In this document: one piece after another, positions 17,756-25,768 of the stretch
Numbering within the stretch: the stretch's first letter is position 1
Layout of the letters: each line of letters opens with the position of its first letter
NCBI GenBank assembly: GCA_035452965.1
Contig: DAOTCE010000049.1
Span: 1 to 32,414, forward strand
DNA: 32,414 nucleotides
Direction of reading: 5' to 3'
From: Candidatus Paceibacterota bacterium
GTDB taxonomy: Bacteria > Verrucomicrobiota > Verrucomicrobiia > Limisphaerales > UBA8199
Notes under the pieces: model-generated
What the model was told of the DNA's origin: nothing
Seen by the model: the letters and a program-made list of their open reading frames with translations, nothing else
Database searches by the model: none
Translations under genes and position numbers: made by a program

Positions 17756-18412
17756 TTAGAAGCAGACGGGTTTGGCGACTGCCTGGGCCAGACGTCCCAA
17801 ATATTCCTCGCGGGGGATGGCTATGCCGCCCAATTGGGCGGTAATGGGCGTGAGCATTTGAATGTCAAACAGCGCAAAGCCCTGCCGGCGCAGGTGCTCG
17901 ATCAAGTGGAACACCGCGACCTTCGAAGCGTTGCTCGCCCGGTGGAACATGGACTCGCCCGCGAACAAGCCTCCCACCGTCACCCCGTAGATACCGCCAA
18001 CAAGGCGGGGGCCTTGCCAGCATTCCAGGCTGTGGGCGTGGCCCTGCACATGCAACTGTGTATAGGCCGCGATGAACTCGGGACTAATCCAGGTGCCGCG
18101 GCGGCCCCGCGCCGGCGCGGCGCAACCCCGCATCACCCGCTGGAACGCGCGGTCAATGGTAACCTGGAATATTCCCTTCCTAATCACCCGCGCCAGGCTG
18201 CGCGAGACATGCAAGCCGTCCAACTCGAATATCGCCCGCGGGTTGGGCGACCACCACGTAATCGGGTCCACAGTCCAAGGAAAGATGCCGCTGCGATACG
18301 CCAGCAGCAACCGCTCCACGGACAAATCGCCCCCCACCGCCACCAACCCTTCCTCATCAGCCATTCGCGGACTGGGGAACCGGAGCCGCTGATCGAGAAT
18401 GACGACGGGCAT
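17756..18412 (-). CDS. aat: Leucyl/phenylalanyl-tRNA-protein transferase
   Basis: 218 residues, within the family's normal 200-240. Aat transfers Leu or Phe from aminoacyl-tRNA to proteins with N-terminal Lys or Arg and so creates primary N-degrons. Signatures are unmistakable: GLVAVGGDLSVERLLLAYR, GIFPW (42-46), WWSPNPRA (53-60), LHVSRSL, TWISPEFIAAYTQLH, GGLFAGESMF with Glu153, and LFDIQMLTPITAQLGG with Asp183, in the position of the catalytic aspartate of the E. coli enzyme. It lies 75 bp downstream of the DUF2017-like gene, which itself overlaps clpS; ClpS recognises the Leu/Phe N-termini that Aat makes, so the three genes form a functional unit. The start ATG matches the family N-terminus. 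Confidence 0.97.
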   Translation of the reverse strand: MPVVILDQRLRFPSPRMADEEGLVAVGGDLSVERLLLAYRSGIFPWTVDPITWWSPNPRAIFELDGLHVSRSLARVIRKGIFQVTIDRAFQRVMRGCAAPARGRRGTWISPEFIAAYTQLHVQGHAHSLECWQGPRLVGGIYGVTVGGLFAGESMFHRASNASKVAVFHLIEHLRRQGFALFDIQMLTPITAQLGGIAIPREEYLGRLAQAVAKPVCF

Positions 18413-18487
18413 AGTTAGGTGCTGCGTGAAAGGTAAAGGCCAAACGATTGAATAGCGCGGCAGAAATCACGTTTCACGTTTCGTGAT

Positions 18488-18952
18488 TCACGTTTCCCCG
18501 TGTAGCGCTTCGAGTAATTGTGACTGGAAGTGGCCCGCCATTTCCATCGCCATGATGTTCTGCGCGGTGATTTCGTTCATCTTCGGGATCTTATCCTCAG
18601 GCGAGCCAAGGAGCACCCAGCTTCCTACCCGAATGTCGTTGAGCACTTGCAGGAGCCACTCGACTTCGGCCTGCGCGAGCAACAGGCGGCTGCCCGCTTC
18701 GGTCCGCGCGAACCGCCGCGAGTCGGCCAGCATGGCGAGCAAGAGTTTCTTGTTCTCCGCACGCTGCTCCGCCAGCGCCTCGTCCAGCAGCTGTTGGTTC
18801 TCCTTCCGGTCCGGCAGCCGGCCCGATTTGGTAAGTTGATGGTGGGCGGGGGGGACGCGCGGATAGAGCTTGAGGATTTGGAGCAGCAGGCCCGTCTCCC
18901 GGTGACCCAGGTGGAACAACAGCCGAGTTCTGGAATGTCGGACCAGTTTCAT
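18488..18952 (-). CDS. DUF2017-like protein encoded after clpS
   Basis: 154 residues, soluble, no signal. The sequence is mainly helical: a charged helix at about 48-90 (KENQQLLDEALAEQRAENKK) followed by EVEWLLQVLNDIRVGSWVLL and a C-terminal AMEMAGHFQSQLLEAL. The LNDIR segment and overall helix pattern fit DUF2017, a family that in actinobacteria is encoded right after clpS. The start overlaps the clpS stop in ATGA, which indicates translational coupling. A role in ClpS/ClpAP-linked proteolysis is inferred only from this conserved position. I recognise the family from position and short motifs, so the name is moderate confidence. Confidence 0.68.
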   Translation of the reverse strand: MKLVRHSRTRLLFHLGHRETGLLLQILKLYPRVPPAHHQLTKSGRLPDRKENQQLLDEALAEQRAENKKLLLAMLADSRRFARTEAGSRLLLAQAEVEWLLQVLNDIRVGSWVLLGSPEDKIPKMNEITAQNIMAMEMAGHFQSQLLEALHGET

Positions 18953-19257
18953 TCGTCCCGCTCCATAGTCGCGTGCAGGGTATATTTCTGGAGCTGGTGC
19001 ACATAGTGCTCGGCCTTCTCCATGCTTTCGCGCGTCAATACGCTCTTGCCCTGGTTATGAACCTGGAGCATGTGAAACTCGGCCTTTTTGCGCTGCCAGC
19101 CGAACACCACCTGGAACACATGCGTGACGTACTGCATGTAGTTCACCGGATCATTCCAGCAAATGACCAAGTAGCCTGGCTCCAAAGTGGACTTTGGCTT
19201 GTCCTCGGTCACTTGGACGGTGCCAGGCTGGATAACTGGTGTCGCAATATCCGCCAT
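18949..19257 (-). CDS. clpS: ATP-dependent Clp protease adaptor ClpS
   Basis: 102 residues, the usual ClpS size. ClpS binds N-terminal Leu, Phe, Tyr or Trp residues and delivers the proteins to ClpA for degradation by ClpP. The pattern VICWNDPVNYMQYVTHVFQ (31-49) and HMLQVHNQGKSVL (62-74) is diagnostic. The degron-pocket residues are retained: Asn35, Asp36, Met41 and His67 correspond to E. coli Asn34, Asp35, Met40 and His66; the second Asp of the E. coli NDD motif is Pro here. The unstructured N-terminal 27 residues match the flexible extension that engages ClpA. First gene of the clpS-DUF2017-aat set. It is divergent from purH. Confidence 0.96.
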   Translation of the reverse strand: MADIATPVIQPGTVQVTEDKPKSTLEPGYLVICWNDPVNYMQYVTHVFQVVFGWQRKKAEFHMLQVHNQGKSVLTRESMEKAEHYVHQLQKYTLHATMERDE

Positions 19258-19367
19258 TGGTCCAAATTAAAAGACGACCTGCCGCTTGTCGAGCCGGGCC
19301 CGATCCTGGCGCCACCCTTTGCCAACCGGACCTGAGCGATGGTGTCCCGAAGGCGCAGGCGCAGGAA

Positions 19368-19389
19368 GCCCGGCGTTTCAACGCCGGGC
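19368..19389. other. Strong GC hairpin between clpS and purH
   Basis: GCCCGGCG (19368-19375) pairs perfectly with CGCCGGGC (19382-19389) around the loop TTTCAA. It lies in the 250 bp divergent region upstream of both clpS and purH. It has no T tract on either strand, so it is more likely a structured leader or repeated element than a terminator. No clear promoter was found in this spacer. Confidence 0.65.
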
Positions 19390-19507
19390 GTCGGGGCTTT
19401 ACGTCACAAACCCCCTATTCCTGGCCCAGATAGCCACGCCGGTGCGGGTAATCGCGCTTTTGCCGATTGACTTGGCCCGCGATTTTTGAGGAAGGTATCG
19501 CCCGGTT

Positions 19508-21064
19508 ATGGAGCAAACGCAACGCGCACTTCTTTCGGTCTCGGACAAAACCGGAATCGTCCCCCTGGCCCGGACGCTGGCAGAGGCGGGAATAGAGTTG
19601 ATTTCCACCGGCGGCACCGCCAATGCATTGCGCGATGCGGGATTAAACGTCACGGACCTCAGCGCCTACACCGGCTTCCCCGAAATGCTGGGCGGTCGCG
19701 TCAAGACCCTCCACCCCAAGGTCCATGGCGGGCTGCTCTTCATCCGCGGCAACGAACAGCACGAGGCTGCGGTCCGGGCGCACGACATTCAACCGATAGA
19801 CTTGGTAGTGGTGAATCTGTATCCGTTCGAACAGACCGTCGCCCGACCGGATGTCACCCTGCCGGAGGCCATCGAGAACATTGACATCGGAGGGCCGTCG
19901 ATGCTGCGCAGTGCGGCCAAGAACCATGAGAGCGTGACCGTGGTGGTGGACCCTGCCGACTACGAACTGGTGGCCGAACAGATCAAGGCCACTGGCCACA
20001 CCACCCTCGATCTGCGGCGCAAGCTGGCAGCGAAAGTCTTCGCTCGCACCGCAGCCTACGACGCGGCCATTGCGACGCATCTTGAAAGGTCCTTCGGATC
20101 CGACTCAACTGCGACTGGTGTGCCGTGGTCCTTGCGGTTGCAGGCGCCCTTGGCGCAGCCACTGCGTTACGGCGAAAATCCTCATCAGAAGGCAGCCCTT
20201 TACGGCAGTTTTCAGGAGTACTTTCGCCAACTTCACGGCAAGGAACTCTCCTATAACAATATCCTGGATTTGACCGCGGCGGCGGCTTTGATCTCAGAAT
20301 TCTCCTCCGCCCCGCCCACGCTGGCGATTCTCAAGCACACCAACCCGTGCGGTTTGGGGCAGGGGGCCAACCTGCACGAGGCCTGGGACAAGGCGTTGGC
20401 GACGGATCGCCAGGCCCCCTTCGGTGGCATAATTGCCGTGAACCGCGCACTCGACGCGGCCTGCGCGGAAGCAATCGCCGAGATCTTCAGCGAAGTCATC
20501 GTGGCGCCCGATTTCACCGCCGAAGCGCTGGGCGTGCTGCAGAAGAAGAAGAACTTGCGCCTCCTCAGGATGTTGAAATCTCTCGCCACAGCGCAACCGT
20601 GGGATGTGCGCAGCGTCGGCGCAGGTTCGTTCCTGTGGCAGGAGCGTGATTTGAAAGTCACTACCGCGGAGAGTCTGAAGGTCGTAACCCGCCGCCAGCC
20701 CACCAAACTGGAATTACAGGCAATGTTGTTCGGTTGGCGTGTGGTAAAGCATGTGAAGTCCAACGCTATTGTGTATGTTGCGAACGACCGGACCCTGGGC
20801 ATCGGCGCCGGTCAGATGAGCCGGGTGGACGCCAGTCGCCTTGCTGTATGGAAGGCTGGCGAAGCGGGCCTTTCGCTCAGGGGCAGCGTGGTTTGCAGCG
20901 ATGCGTTCTTCCCCTTTCCAGATGGCCTGATTGCGGCGGCGGAGGCGGGTGCGACAGCCGTAATTCAACCGGGCGGCTCAGTGCGCGACGCCGAAGTGAT
21001 TGCCGCCGCGAATGAGCGCAACCTGGCGATGGCGTTCACCGGCATAAGGCACTTCCGGCATTAA
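19508..21064 (+). CDS. purH: Bifunctional AICAR transformylase / IMP cyclohydrolase
   Basis: 518 residues, a standard full-length PurH. It catalyses the last two steps of purine synthesis: formyl transfer from 10-formyl-THF to AICAR, then ring closure to IMP. The N-terminal cyclohydrolase domain shows LLSVSDKTGI (8-17), ISTGGTANALRDAG, GFPEMLGGRVKTLHPKVHGG and IENIDIGGPSMLRSAAKN. The transformylase domain shows YGENPHQKAALY (221-232), KHTNPCG with Lys276 and His277, APFGGIIAVNR, and the terminal GGSVRDAEVIAAANE. GAGGAAGG lies 12 nt before the ATG. It is a single-gene unit between divergent clpS and a convergent FHA gene. The formyl donor is produced by FolD, encoded at 28249-29136. Confidence 0.98.
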   Translation: MEQTQRALLSVSDKTGIVPLARTLAEAGIELISTGGTANALRDAGLNVTDLSAYTGFPEMLGGRVKTLHPKVHGGLLFIRGNEQHEAAVRAHDIQPIDLVVVNLYPFEQTVARPDVTLPEAIENIDIGGPSMLRSAAKNHESVTVVVDPADYELVAEQIKATGHTTLDLRRKLAAKVFARTAAYDAAIATHLERSFGSDSTATGVPWSLRLQAPLAQPLRYGENPHQKAALYGSFQEYFRQLHGKELSYNNILDLTAAAALISEFSSAPPTLAILKHTNPCGLGQGANLHEAWDKALATDRQAPFGGIIAVNRALDAACAEAIAEIFSEVIVAPDFTAEALGVLQKKKNLRLLRMLKSLATAQPWDVRSVGAGSFLWQERDLKVTTAESLKVVTRRQPTKLELQAMLFGWRVVKHVKSNAIVYVANDRTLGIGAGQMSRVDASRLAVWKAGEAGLSLRGSVVCSDAFFPFPDGLIAAAEAGATAVIQPGGSVRDAEVIAAANERNLAMAFTGIRHFRH

Positions 21065-21082
21065 TCCCGCCCGGTCCAATTG

Positions 21083-21472
21083 TCAGTGGAGTAGCCAGTA
21101 TATCAGCCCGACCTGGCCGAGGGAGATGACCACGATGGCAATCCAAGTAAGCGCTTCACGGAAGCGCAGTCCTACCTGGCGAGCTTCGCCGAGCCAGAAC
21201 TGGAACTTCAGGGAGCCGATATCAATGGTGTCGCCATTGCGCAAGACAGCGTGTCGGACCGGTTGACCGTTGACGGCGGCCAGCGCGTTGGGCTGAGCGC
21301 TAAGCGTAATGCCCTCCGCGGGATCGAAGCTGAGTTGCAGATGCTGATCCCACACCCCAGGTTCTTCCAGTTGCAGGTCCGCGGCAGCGGAGCGCCCGAT
21401 GCTTACAGGAAAACGGCGGGCCACCCATGCGGTGCCCGCCTTTTTTCCGCTCAGGACTTTAAGCTGAACCAT
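21083..21472 (-). CDS. FHA-domain protein with C-terminal membrane anchor
   Basis: 129 residues. Residues 1-93 form a forkhead-associated domain (FPVSIGRSAAADLQL at 21-35, AAVNGQPV at 65-72, GDTIDIGSLKFQF at 80-92) and 107-128 form a single transmembrane helix at the extreme C-terminus, so the FHA domain faces the cytoplasm. FHA domains usually bind phosphothreonine. Here Gly26-Arg27, His44 and Asn68 are kept, but the phosphate-contacting Ser-Arg pair expected in VSRxH reads VWDQH (40-44), so classical phosphate binding is doubtful. The ATG follows directly after the stop of the export lipoprotein gene (TAAATG), so the genes are co-translated, and the tyrosine kinase gene lies just upstream in the operon. 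Confidence 0.87.
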   Translation of the reverse strand: MVQLKVLSGKKAGTAWVARRFPVSIGRSAAADLQLEEPGVWDQHLQLSFDPAEGITLSAQPNALAAVNGQPVRHAVLRNGDTIDIGSLKFQFWLGEARQVGLRFREALTWIAIVVISLGQVGLIYWLLH

Positions 21473-22189
21473 TTACCAAAGCCGGCGCGGGACATGGATC
21501 TTGTCACCCGGGTAAACCTCCAAGTCCAACTTTGGATTCTCTAAAGCCTTCGTGCAGTCAATTGTCATGGTCCGGCCGTCCACACGGGTGAGTCGCACCT
21601 TGGACTTCTTGGCAAAGTCGGTGAATCCGCCTGACGAGGCAATCGCTTGCAGGACTGTGATCCGGCTATTGTAAATCTGCCGGTTGGGAGCGCGCACTTC
21701 ACCATCAACGTAATACCAGCGGGTGCTTTCACGGGGAGTCACCGTAACTGTCATGTTCTTGTAGTACTTTGGCACGTAGCGCGCCCGAATTTCTTGCTCC
21801 AGCCCCCCTGCAGTTTTGCCAGCAGCGTTAAACGACTGGTTCAACAGCAGGGTAATGGTCCCGTCCTCTTTGATCCTGCCTTCGAATCCCGGAGTGATGA
21901 CAGGCAAGTCCGCATACACAATTGTTAACGAGTCGCCTGCGCGAAACACCTCCAGCTCAGGACCGGCCACTGGAGGACTGGCAACAGGAGTCGCCGCCGT
22001 AGTTGGCTCCAGGGCGACGGCGGGGGCAACCTCCGGGCTGGCGGGCGGTGCGCCGGCCAAGTCCCCCGGCAACTCGGCAAATTGCTGCTGCGACCCCGTC
22101 CGGCAACCGGACAGTGCCAAGCCCGCCAGAATCAACGCACAAAGTGCGCCCCAATGTCCCACGTGCTGACCAACAATCCTGATACTCAT
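21473..22189 (-). CDS. Polysaccharide export lipoprotein (Wza-like, SLBB)
   Basis: 238 residues. A lipoprotein signal ends at LSGC (Cys29). A Pro/Ala-rich linker follows (about 35-78), then a polysaccharide export domain (LEVFRAGDSLTIVYADLP, IKEDGTITLLLNQSFNAAGKT, about 80-150) and one SLBB domain (WYYVDGEVRAPNRQIYN, ITVLQAIASSGGFTDFA, LDLEVYPGDKIHVPRR, about 157-238). Proteins of this type form the outer-membrane export channel for capsule or exopolysaccharide. It is shorter than E. coli Wza, with one SLBB repeat and no C-terminal barrel helix visible. It follows the tyrosine autokinase by 16 bp and is directly followed by the FHA gene. Confidence 0.92.
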   Translation of the reverse strand: MSIRIVGQHVGHWGALCALILAGLALSGCRTGSQQQFAELPGDLAGAPPASPEVAPAVALEPTTAATPVASPPVAGPELEVFRAGDSLTIVYADLPVITPGFEGRIKEDGTITLLLNQSFNAAGKTAGGLEQEIRARYVPKYYKNMTVTVTPRESTRWYYVDGEVRAPNRQIYNSRITVLQAIASSGGFTDFAKKSKVRLTRVDGRTMTIDCTKALENPKLDLEVYPGDKIHVPRRLW

Positions 22190-22205
22190 TGAACTAGAAT
22201 CCCTC

Positions 22206-24380
22206 TTAATACTTCTGCTTTATGTCAAGTTTGGCTTTGTCTTCAGTCCCGGCATCCGCGCGCGCTGCCTGCCCCGAGTCCTCACTGCGGTAGTAGTAAT
22301 CATGGTAATACCCGCTGTAGTAATAGTAGCTCTCGTCCTGAGACATGTTGATGTTGTTCAACACAATCCCCACCAGGTTGCCACCCACCTTTTCGATGAG
22401 CTGCTTGGCGCGAATATTCATCGGCTGCGGATAGCGGCGGTATTGGATGACCTGCATCGTCATATCCACTTCGCTGGCGAGAATTGAGGCATCGCTGACA
22501 CCCATGATTGGCGGTGAATCGAAGAATACGAAATCGTAGCGCTGCTTCAACTCGCTGATGAGGTCCTTCATCTGCGCGGAACTCAGGATGCCTAGAGAAC
22601 TGCTGGGCAGTTTGCCGCTCGCCAGAAAATCGAGGGTAGGCTGGCTGGTAGTTTGAATCACTTCCTCCAGCGTGTTCTGCCTCAACAAGTAATTAGTAAG
22701 ACCAATGTTGTTGGTTACACGCAGCATTTTGTGCAGTGTCGGCCGGCGCAGGTCCGAATCCACTATCACGGTCCGTTGCCCGCTCTGGGCGAAGACCGAG
22801 GCGAGATTAAAGACCGTGGTGGACTTGCCTTCCCCAGCCCCGGCACTGACGATGGCGATGGTGTTGAGCTTGTCGTCCTTGCGCGAGAACAACAGATTCG
22901 TGCGCAATACCCGATAGGCCTCCGCGTGCGGGCTTTCCGTCCCCTCGTCCATTATCAAGCCCACATTTTGCGGAATGACCCCCAGGACGGGGCACTGCAG
23001 CGAGCGCTCCACATCATCAATAGTCTTCACGCTGGTGTCCAGGTATTCGATGAAGAACGCCAAGCCAACTCCCACCACCAGGCCGATGATGATGCCCAAA
23101 GCGATATTGAGAGGTTTGTTGGGCCGCACCGGACGAAGGCCGGGAACCGCTTTATCCACGATCTCCACCATCATGGTCTTGGGCAGGTCAACATCAATCT
23201 TTTCGTAGGCTATCTTCGCGTCCAGAATCTGGCGGAAACGCTTGAGTTCCTCCAATGCGCTCTTTGCCTCGAAATAAGGCCGGGTGAGGGTGGCCTGGGC
23301 GACGTCGTTAGTTGTGGCCTTGTTAACTTCCTGTGTCAGATTGTCGAGACTGTTGCTCAGCGACAGCACTCGGGTGTCCAGACCGAGCATGATGCCGTTG
23401 ACCCGGCTCTTGATCTTGTTGTGCAAATCACTCGCCATGGCCTTGCACTTCGTGACCTCCGCATGTTCCGGGCCGTATTCCTTCTCCAGCATGACCAACC
23501 TTTGCTCCGCCACGCTCAACTGTTCGAGCAGAGAACTCAGCAACTCATCCGGGGATGCGGTAGTGATGGCCTGAGCCAGGCCTTCGGGCCCAAGTTCCTT
23601 CCCCAGGTTCTTGAGGCGATCCAACAAGGTGGCCTGCTGAACATATGCCGCCTTGCTTTCAATGCGCAGACTTTCGAGCTTGCGCAGCGTATCTGCCGTC
23701 ATCAACGGCGACGGGCCATCTCCGCTTGCCATCGCATCCGAGATGTTTAACTCCTTGCGCAGCGTTTCCACCTTCTCCTGCGCTTTCTTGACCTTGGCTT
23801 CCTGCTCCGCAAATCGATCTTCCAGCGCTTTGATGCCCCCCTTGCTCAAGCGAGTACGTTGCTCCTGCCGGTGCTCCTTATAGGCCTCGGCCACAGCATT
23901 GGCGATCTTTGCAGCCTCATCGGCCTTCTCACTGAAGACGCGGATTTCAATGAGGCTGGTGTTGCGCACGGGACGAAGATCAATCCTCCCTTTAAGCAGC
24001 GTGATCGTTTCCGAAGTCTTGAGACGATCACCGCTGGCATACTTCTTACCCCATTCCCTGTTCAGATCGAGGTCTTCAATCACCTTACCCAGAATCACCT
24101 CGGATTGGATCAATTCGAATTCGGTCTGGATGAAGTAGGGATCATACCCAATCATGTTCCCGCGACCGCCCAACTCAGCTATGTCCGACTGGTCGCGCTC
24201 AATCTTAATCCGGGCGCTGCTGGAGAAGGACTCCGGCAGAATGAAGGTTACCAGCGTGGCCGTAATCACAACCAGCAAGAAGACCGCCAAGATCACCGTC
24301 TTGCGAATGCGAATAATGCGCCAGTAATCCAGGAAATGAAGCTTGGTTTCCTGCGGCGGGGCGACTTTCAATGGATCCAT
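22206..24380 (-). CDS. Wzc-type chain-length regulator and tyrosine autokinase
   Basis: 724 residues, full length for the fused type. The Wzz-like N-terminal half has TM1 at about 28-48 and TM2 at about 424-446, with a long periplasmic coiled coil between (about 180-320). The cytoplasmic BY-kinase domain has Walker A SAGAGEGKST (512-521), Walker A' VIVDSDLRRP (538-547) and Walker B FVFFDSPP (617-624). The tail carries nine tyrosines in three runs (685-688, 691-692, 695-697) plus a final Tyr724, the autophosphorylation cluster that controls oligomerisation and polymer length. It heads the operon with the export lipoprotein and FHA genes. A terminator hairpin ends three bases before its ATG, which may limit read-through from the barrel gene. 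No Shine-Dalgarno is seen. Confidence 0.95.
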   Translation of the reverse strand: MDPLKVAPPQETKLHFLDYWRIIRIRKTVILAVFLLVVITATLVTFILPESFSSSARIKIERDQSDIAELGGRGNMIGYDPYFIQTEFELIQSEVILGKVIEDLDLNREWGKKYASGDRLKTSETITLLKGRIDLRPVRNTSLIEIRVFSEKADEAAKIANAVAEAYKEHRQEQRTRLSKGGIKALEDRFAEQEAKVKKAQEKVETLRKELNISDAMASGDGPSPLMTADTLRKLESLRIESKAAYVQQATLLDRLKNLGKELGPEGLAQAITTASPDELLSSLLEQLSVAEQRLVMLEKEYGPEHAEVTKCKAMASDLHNKIKSRVNGIMLGLDTRVLSLSNSLDNLTQEVNKATTNDVAQATLTRPYFEAKSALEELKRFRQILDAKIAYEKIDVDLPKTMMVEIVDKAVPGLRPVRPNKPLNIALGIIIGLVVGVGLAFFIEYLDTSVKTIDDVERSLQCPVLGVIPQNVGLIMDEGTESPHAEAYRVLRTNLLFSRKDDKLNTIAIVSAGAGEGKSTTVFNLASVFAQSGQRTVIVDSDLRRPTLHKMLRVTNNIGLTNYLLRQNTLEEVIQTTSQPTLDFLASGKLPSSSLGILSSAQMKDLISELKQRYDFVFFDSPPIMGVSDASILASEVDMTMQVIQYRRYPQPMNIRAKQLIEKVGGNLVGIVLNNINMSQDESYYYYSGYYHDYYYRSEDSGQAARADAGTEDKAKLDIKQKY

Positions 24381-24382
24381 AA

Positions 24383-24423
24383 GTCAAAGAAAAAGGGGGC
24401 CAGTTGTGACAGTCCAGCCCCCT
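24383..24423 (-). terminator. Rho-independent terminator between barrel gene and tyrosine kinase gene
   Basis: On the minus strand AGGGGGC (24423-24417) pairs with GCCCCCT (24400-24394) and is followed by TTTTTCTTT. It starts 22 bp after the barrel gene stop and its T tract ends just before the kinase ATG at 24380. It therefore terminates the barrel transcript but also forms the immediate leader of the kinase gene. Confidence 0.85.
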
Positions 24424-24445
24424 GTCAATTCAGGTCAAACTTGAG

Positions 24446-25768
24446 TTAGTAGGTGCCGGTGACTCCGATGTAAACCCTGTTCCGGTCATAAGTGTTTTGA
24501 ATGTCGGAATCCAACTTGTCAAAATTATATCCGAACTCAGCAGAAAAGTTGGGTGTAAACCGATACTGCAAATTGACGCCCACGGTGTAGAAGTTGTCGG
24601 CTTCGCCATCGGATTCCCCCCCATAATAGGTGGAGTTTTGATATTGGCCTATAACAGTGCCGTAAAGTTTTGGCGTTATCCGGTGGGTCACCGCGCCAAA
24701 TATGCTAAAAGAATTCGCATTGAGCGTCAGGTCGCCGGTCGTGAGATCCGGCCGGAATTGATAGGTCGAAGTTGCGCTATAGTCGTAACTAGCCCCGACC
24801 TGAATATGGCTTCCCGGCGCGTAAATGTATTGGAGATTGGCCATCACATAGGGGCTGGCCGTGTCCTGACCCGCTGGATTGTGATAATACTCGGTATACC
24901 GCCCACCTGCTCTGAATGAACCGGTCAAGTCAGGCCGGAAATTGTGGTCAAGCCCAGCATACCCATAGTACGACCGTGCATTCCTGAAATCACTTTTGGC
25001 AAAACTGTTTCGCGTCGGATCCCACCAAATCTCCTGATCTGCCGTATAGTCCGTGTCTCTGTACTGAAATCCAAGAACGCCAACCGTCTGGGGCAACAAT
25101 TGATAACGCCCGTCAAGATGGGCCACATGGTCCATATAGTCCGACAGCCCGGAAGTGCTGGGAATGACAGTGGGGCCAGCTGCTATCGTATAATCATCCT
25201 CCTCATAATCATACAGGGTATTGGCGTAGCCCACCTCAACCCCAAACTTCGGCGTCATCTGGGCCGAGAAATCAATTGAGCCGAAATTGCGAACATTGTC
25301 CCCCGAAATGCGTTGAAAGCTGTTATAGCTATTCCCCGCCCGCAAAAAATCGGGCTCCTGCCCGATGACGAAGGAATCCCTTAACCGCACCGAATACCGC
25401 TCGCTGAAAGCATGACTGAGGGCAGCGCTAAAGTTGTGAGTATGGTCATAATGATCTGTCTCGAAGGCCGGCTTGGTATCGTAGTATTTCATCGAATATA
25501 CGTAACCGAAACTCAGAGTGGTTTGCTCCCACGGAAAAACAAACTGCAAAGATGGGCTGACCTCGATGCCGTAACTGTCCCGGTGAGCGCCGGCGGGAAG
25601 AACAAAATCGTCCGGAAGCGTGCTGACGTTGTCGTCATAGAATCCTCGCAGCGTGGCAGATAGACTCCAGGGTTTGCCAGATTCTGCCGTCATACCGGGG
25701 AGCGACGCGGCCTGAAGACTAGAGGCGCCAACGGCAACCAAACCAACAGAGGCAACGATTCTTTTCAT
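24446..25768 (-). CDS. Outer-membrane beta-barrel protein, EPS-associated
   Basis: 440 residues. A signal peptide (MKRIVASVGLVAVGASSLQA) is followed by a sequence made of alternating amphipathic strands rich in Tyr, Gly and Asn, e.g. WSLSATLRGFYDDNVSTL, TTLSFGYVYSMKYYDT, YGYAGLDHNFRPDLTGSF and FSAEFGYNFDKLDSD. It ends in an aromatic residue (GVTGTY), the usual barrel-assembly signal. The pattern fits the outer-membrane beta-barrel families (BBP2-like) that accompany Wza/Wzc genes in capsule or exopolysaccharide clusters. Likely role: outer-membrane passage or anchoring of the polymer. A good promoter lies upstream (25830-25859) and a terminator downstream, so it may be its own transcript. By eye this region is less GC-rich than its flanks. 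Confidence 0.85.
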   Translation of the reverse strand: MKRIVASVGLVAVGASSLQAASLPGMTAESGKPWSLSATLRGFYDDNVSTLPDDFVLPAGAHRDSYGIEVSPSLQFVFPWEQTTLSFGYVYSMKYYDTKPAFETDHYDHTHNFSAALSHAFSERYSVRLRDSFVIGQEPDFLRAGNSYNSFQRISGDNVRNFGSIDFSAQMTPKFGVEVGYANTLYDYEEDDYTIAAGPTVIPSTSGLSDYMDHVAHLDGRYQLLPQTVGVLGFQYRDTDYTADQEIWWDPTRNSFAKSDFRNARSYYGYAGLDHNFRPDLTGSFRAGGRYTEYYHNPAGQDTASPYVMANLQYIYAPGSHIQVGASYDYSATSTYQFRPDLTTGDLTLNANSFSIFGAVTHRITPKLYGTVIGQYQNSTYYGGESDGEADNFYTVGVNLQYRFTPNFSAEFGYNFDKLDSDIQNTYDRNRVYIGVTGTY

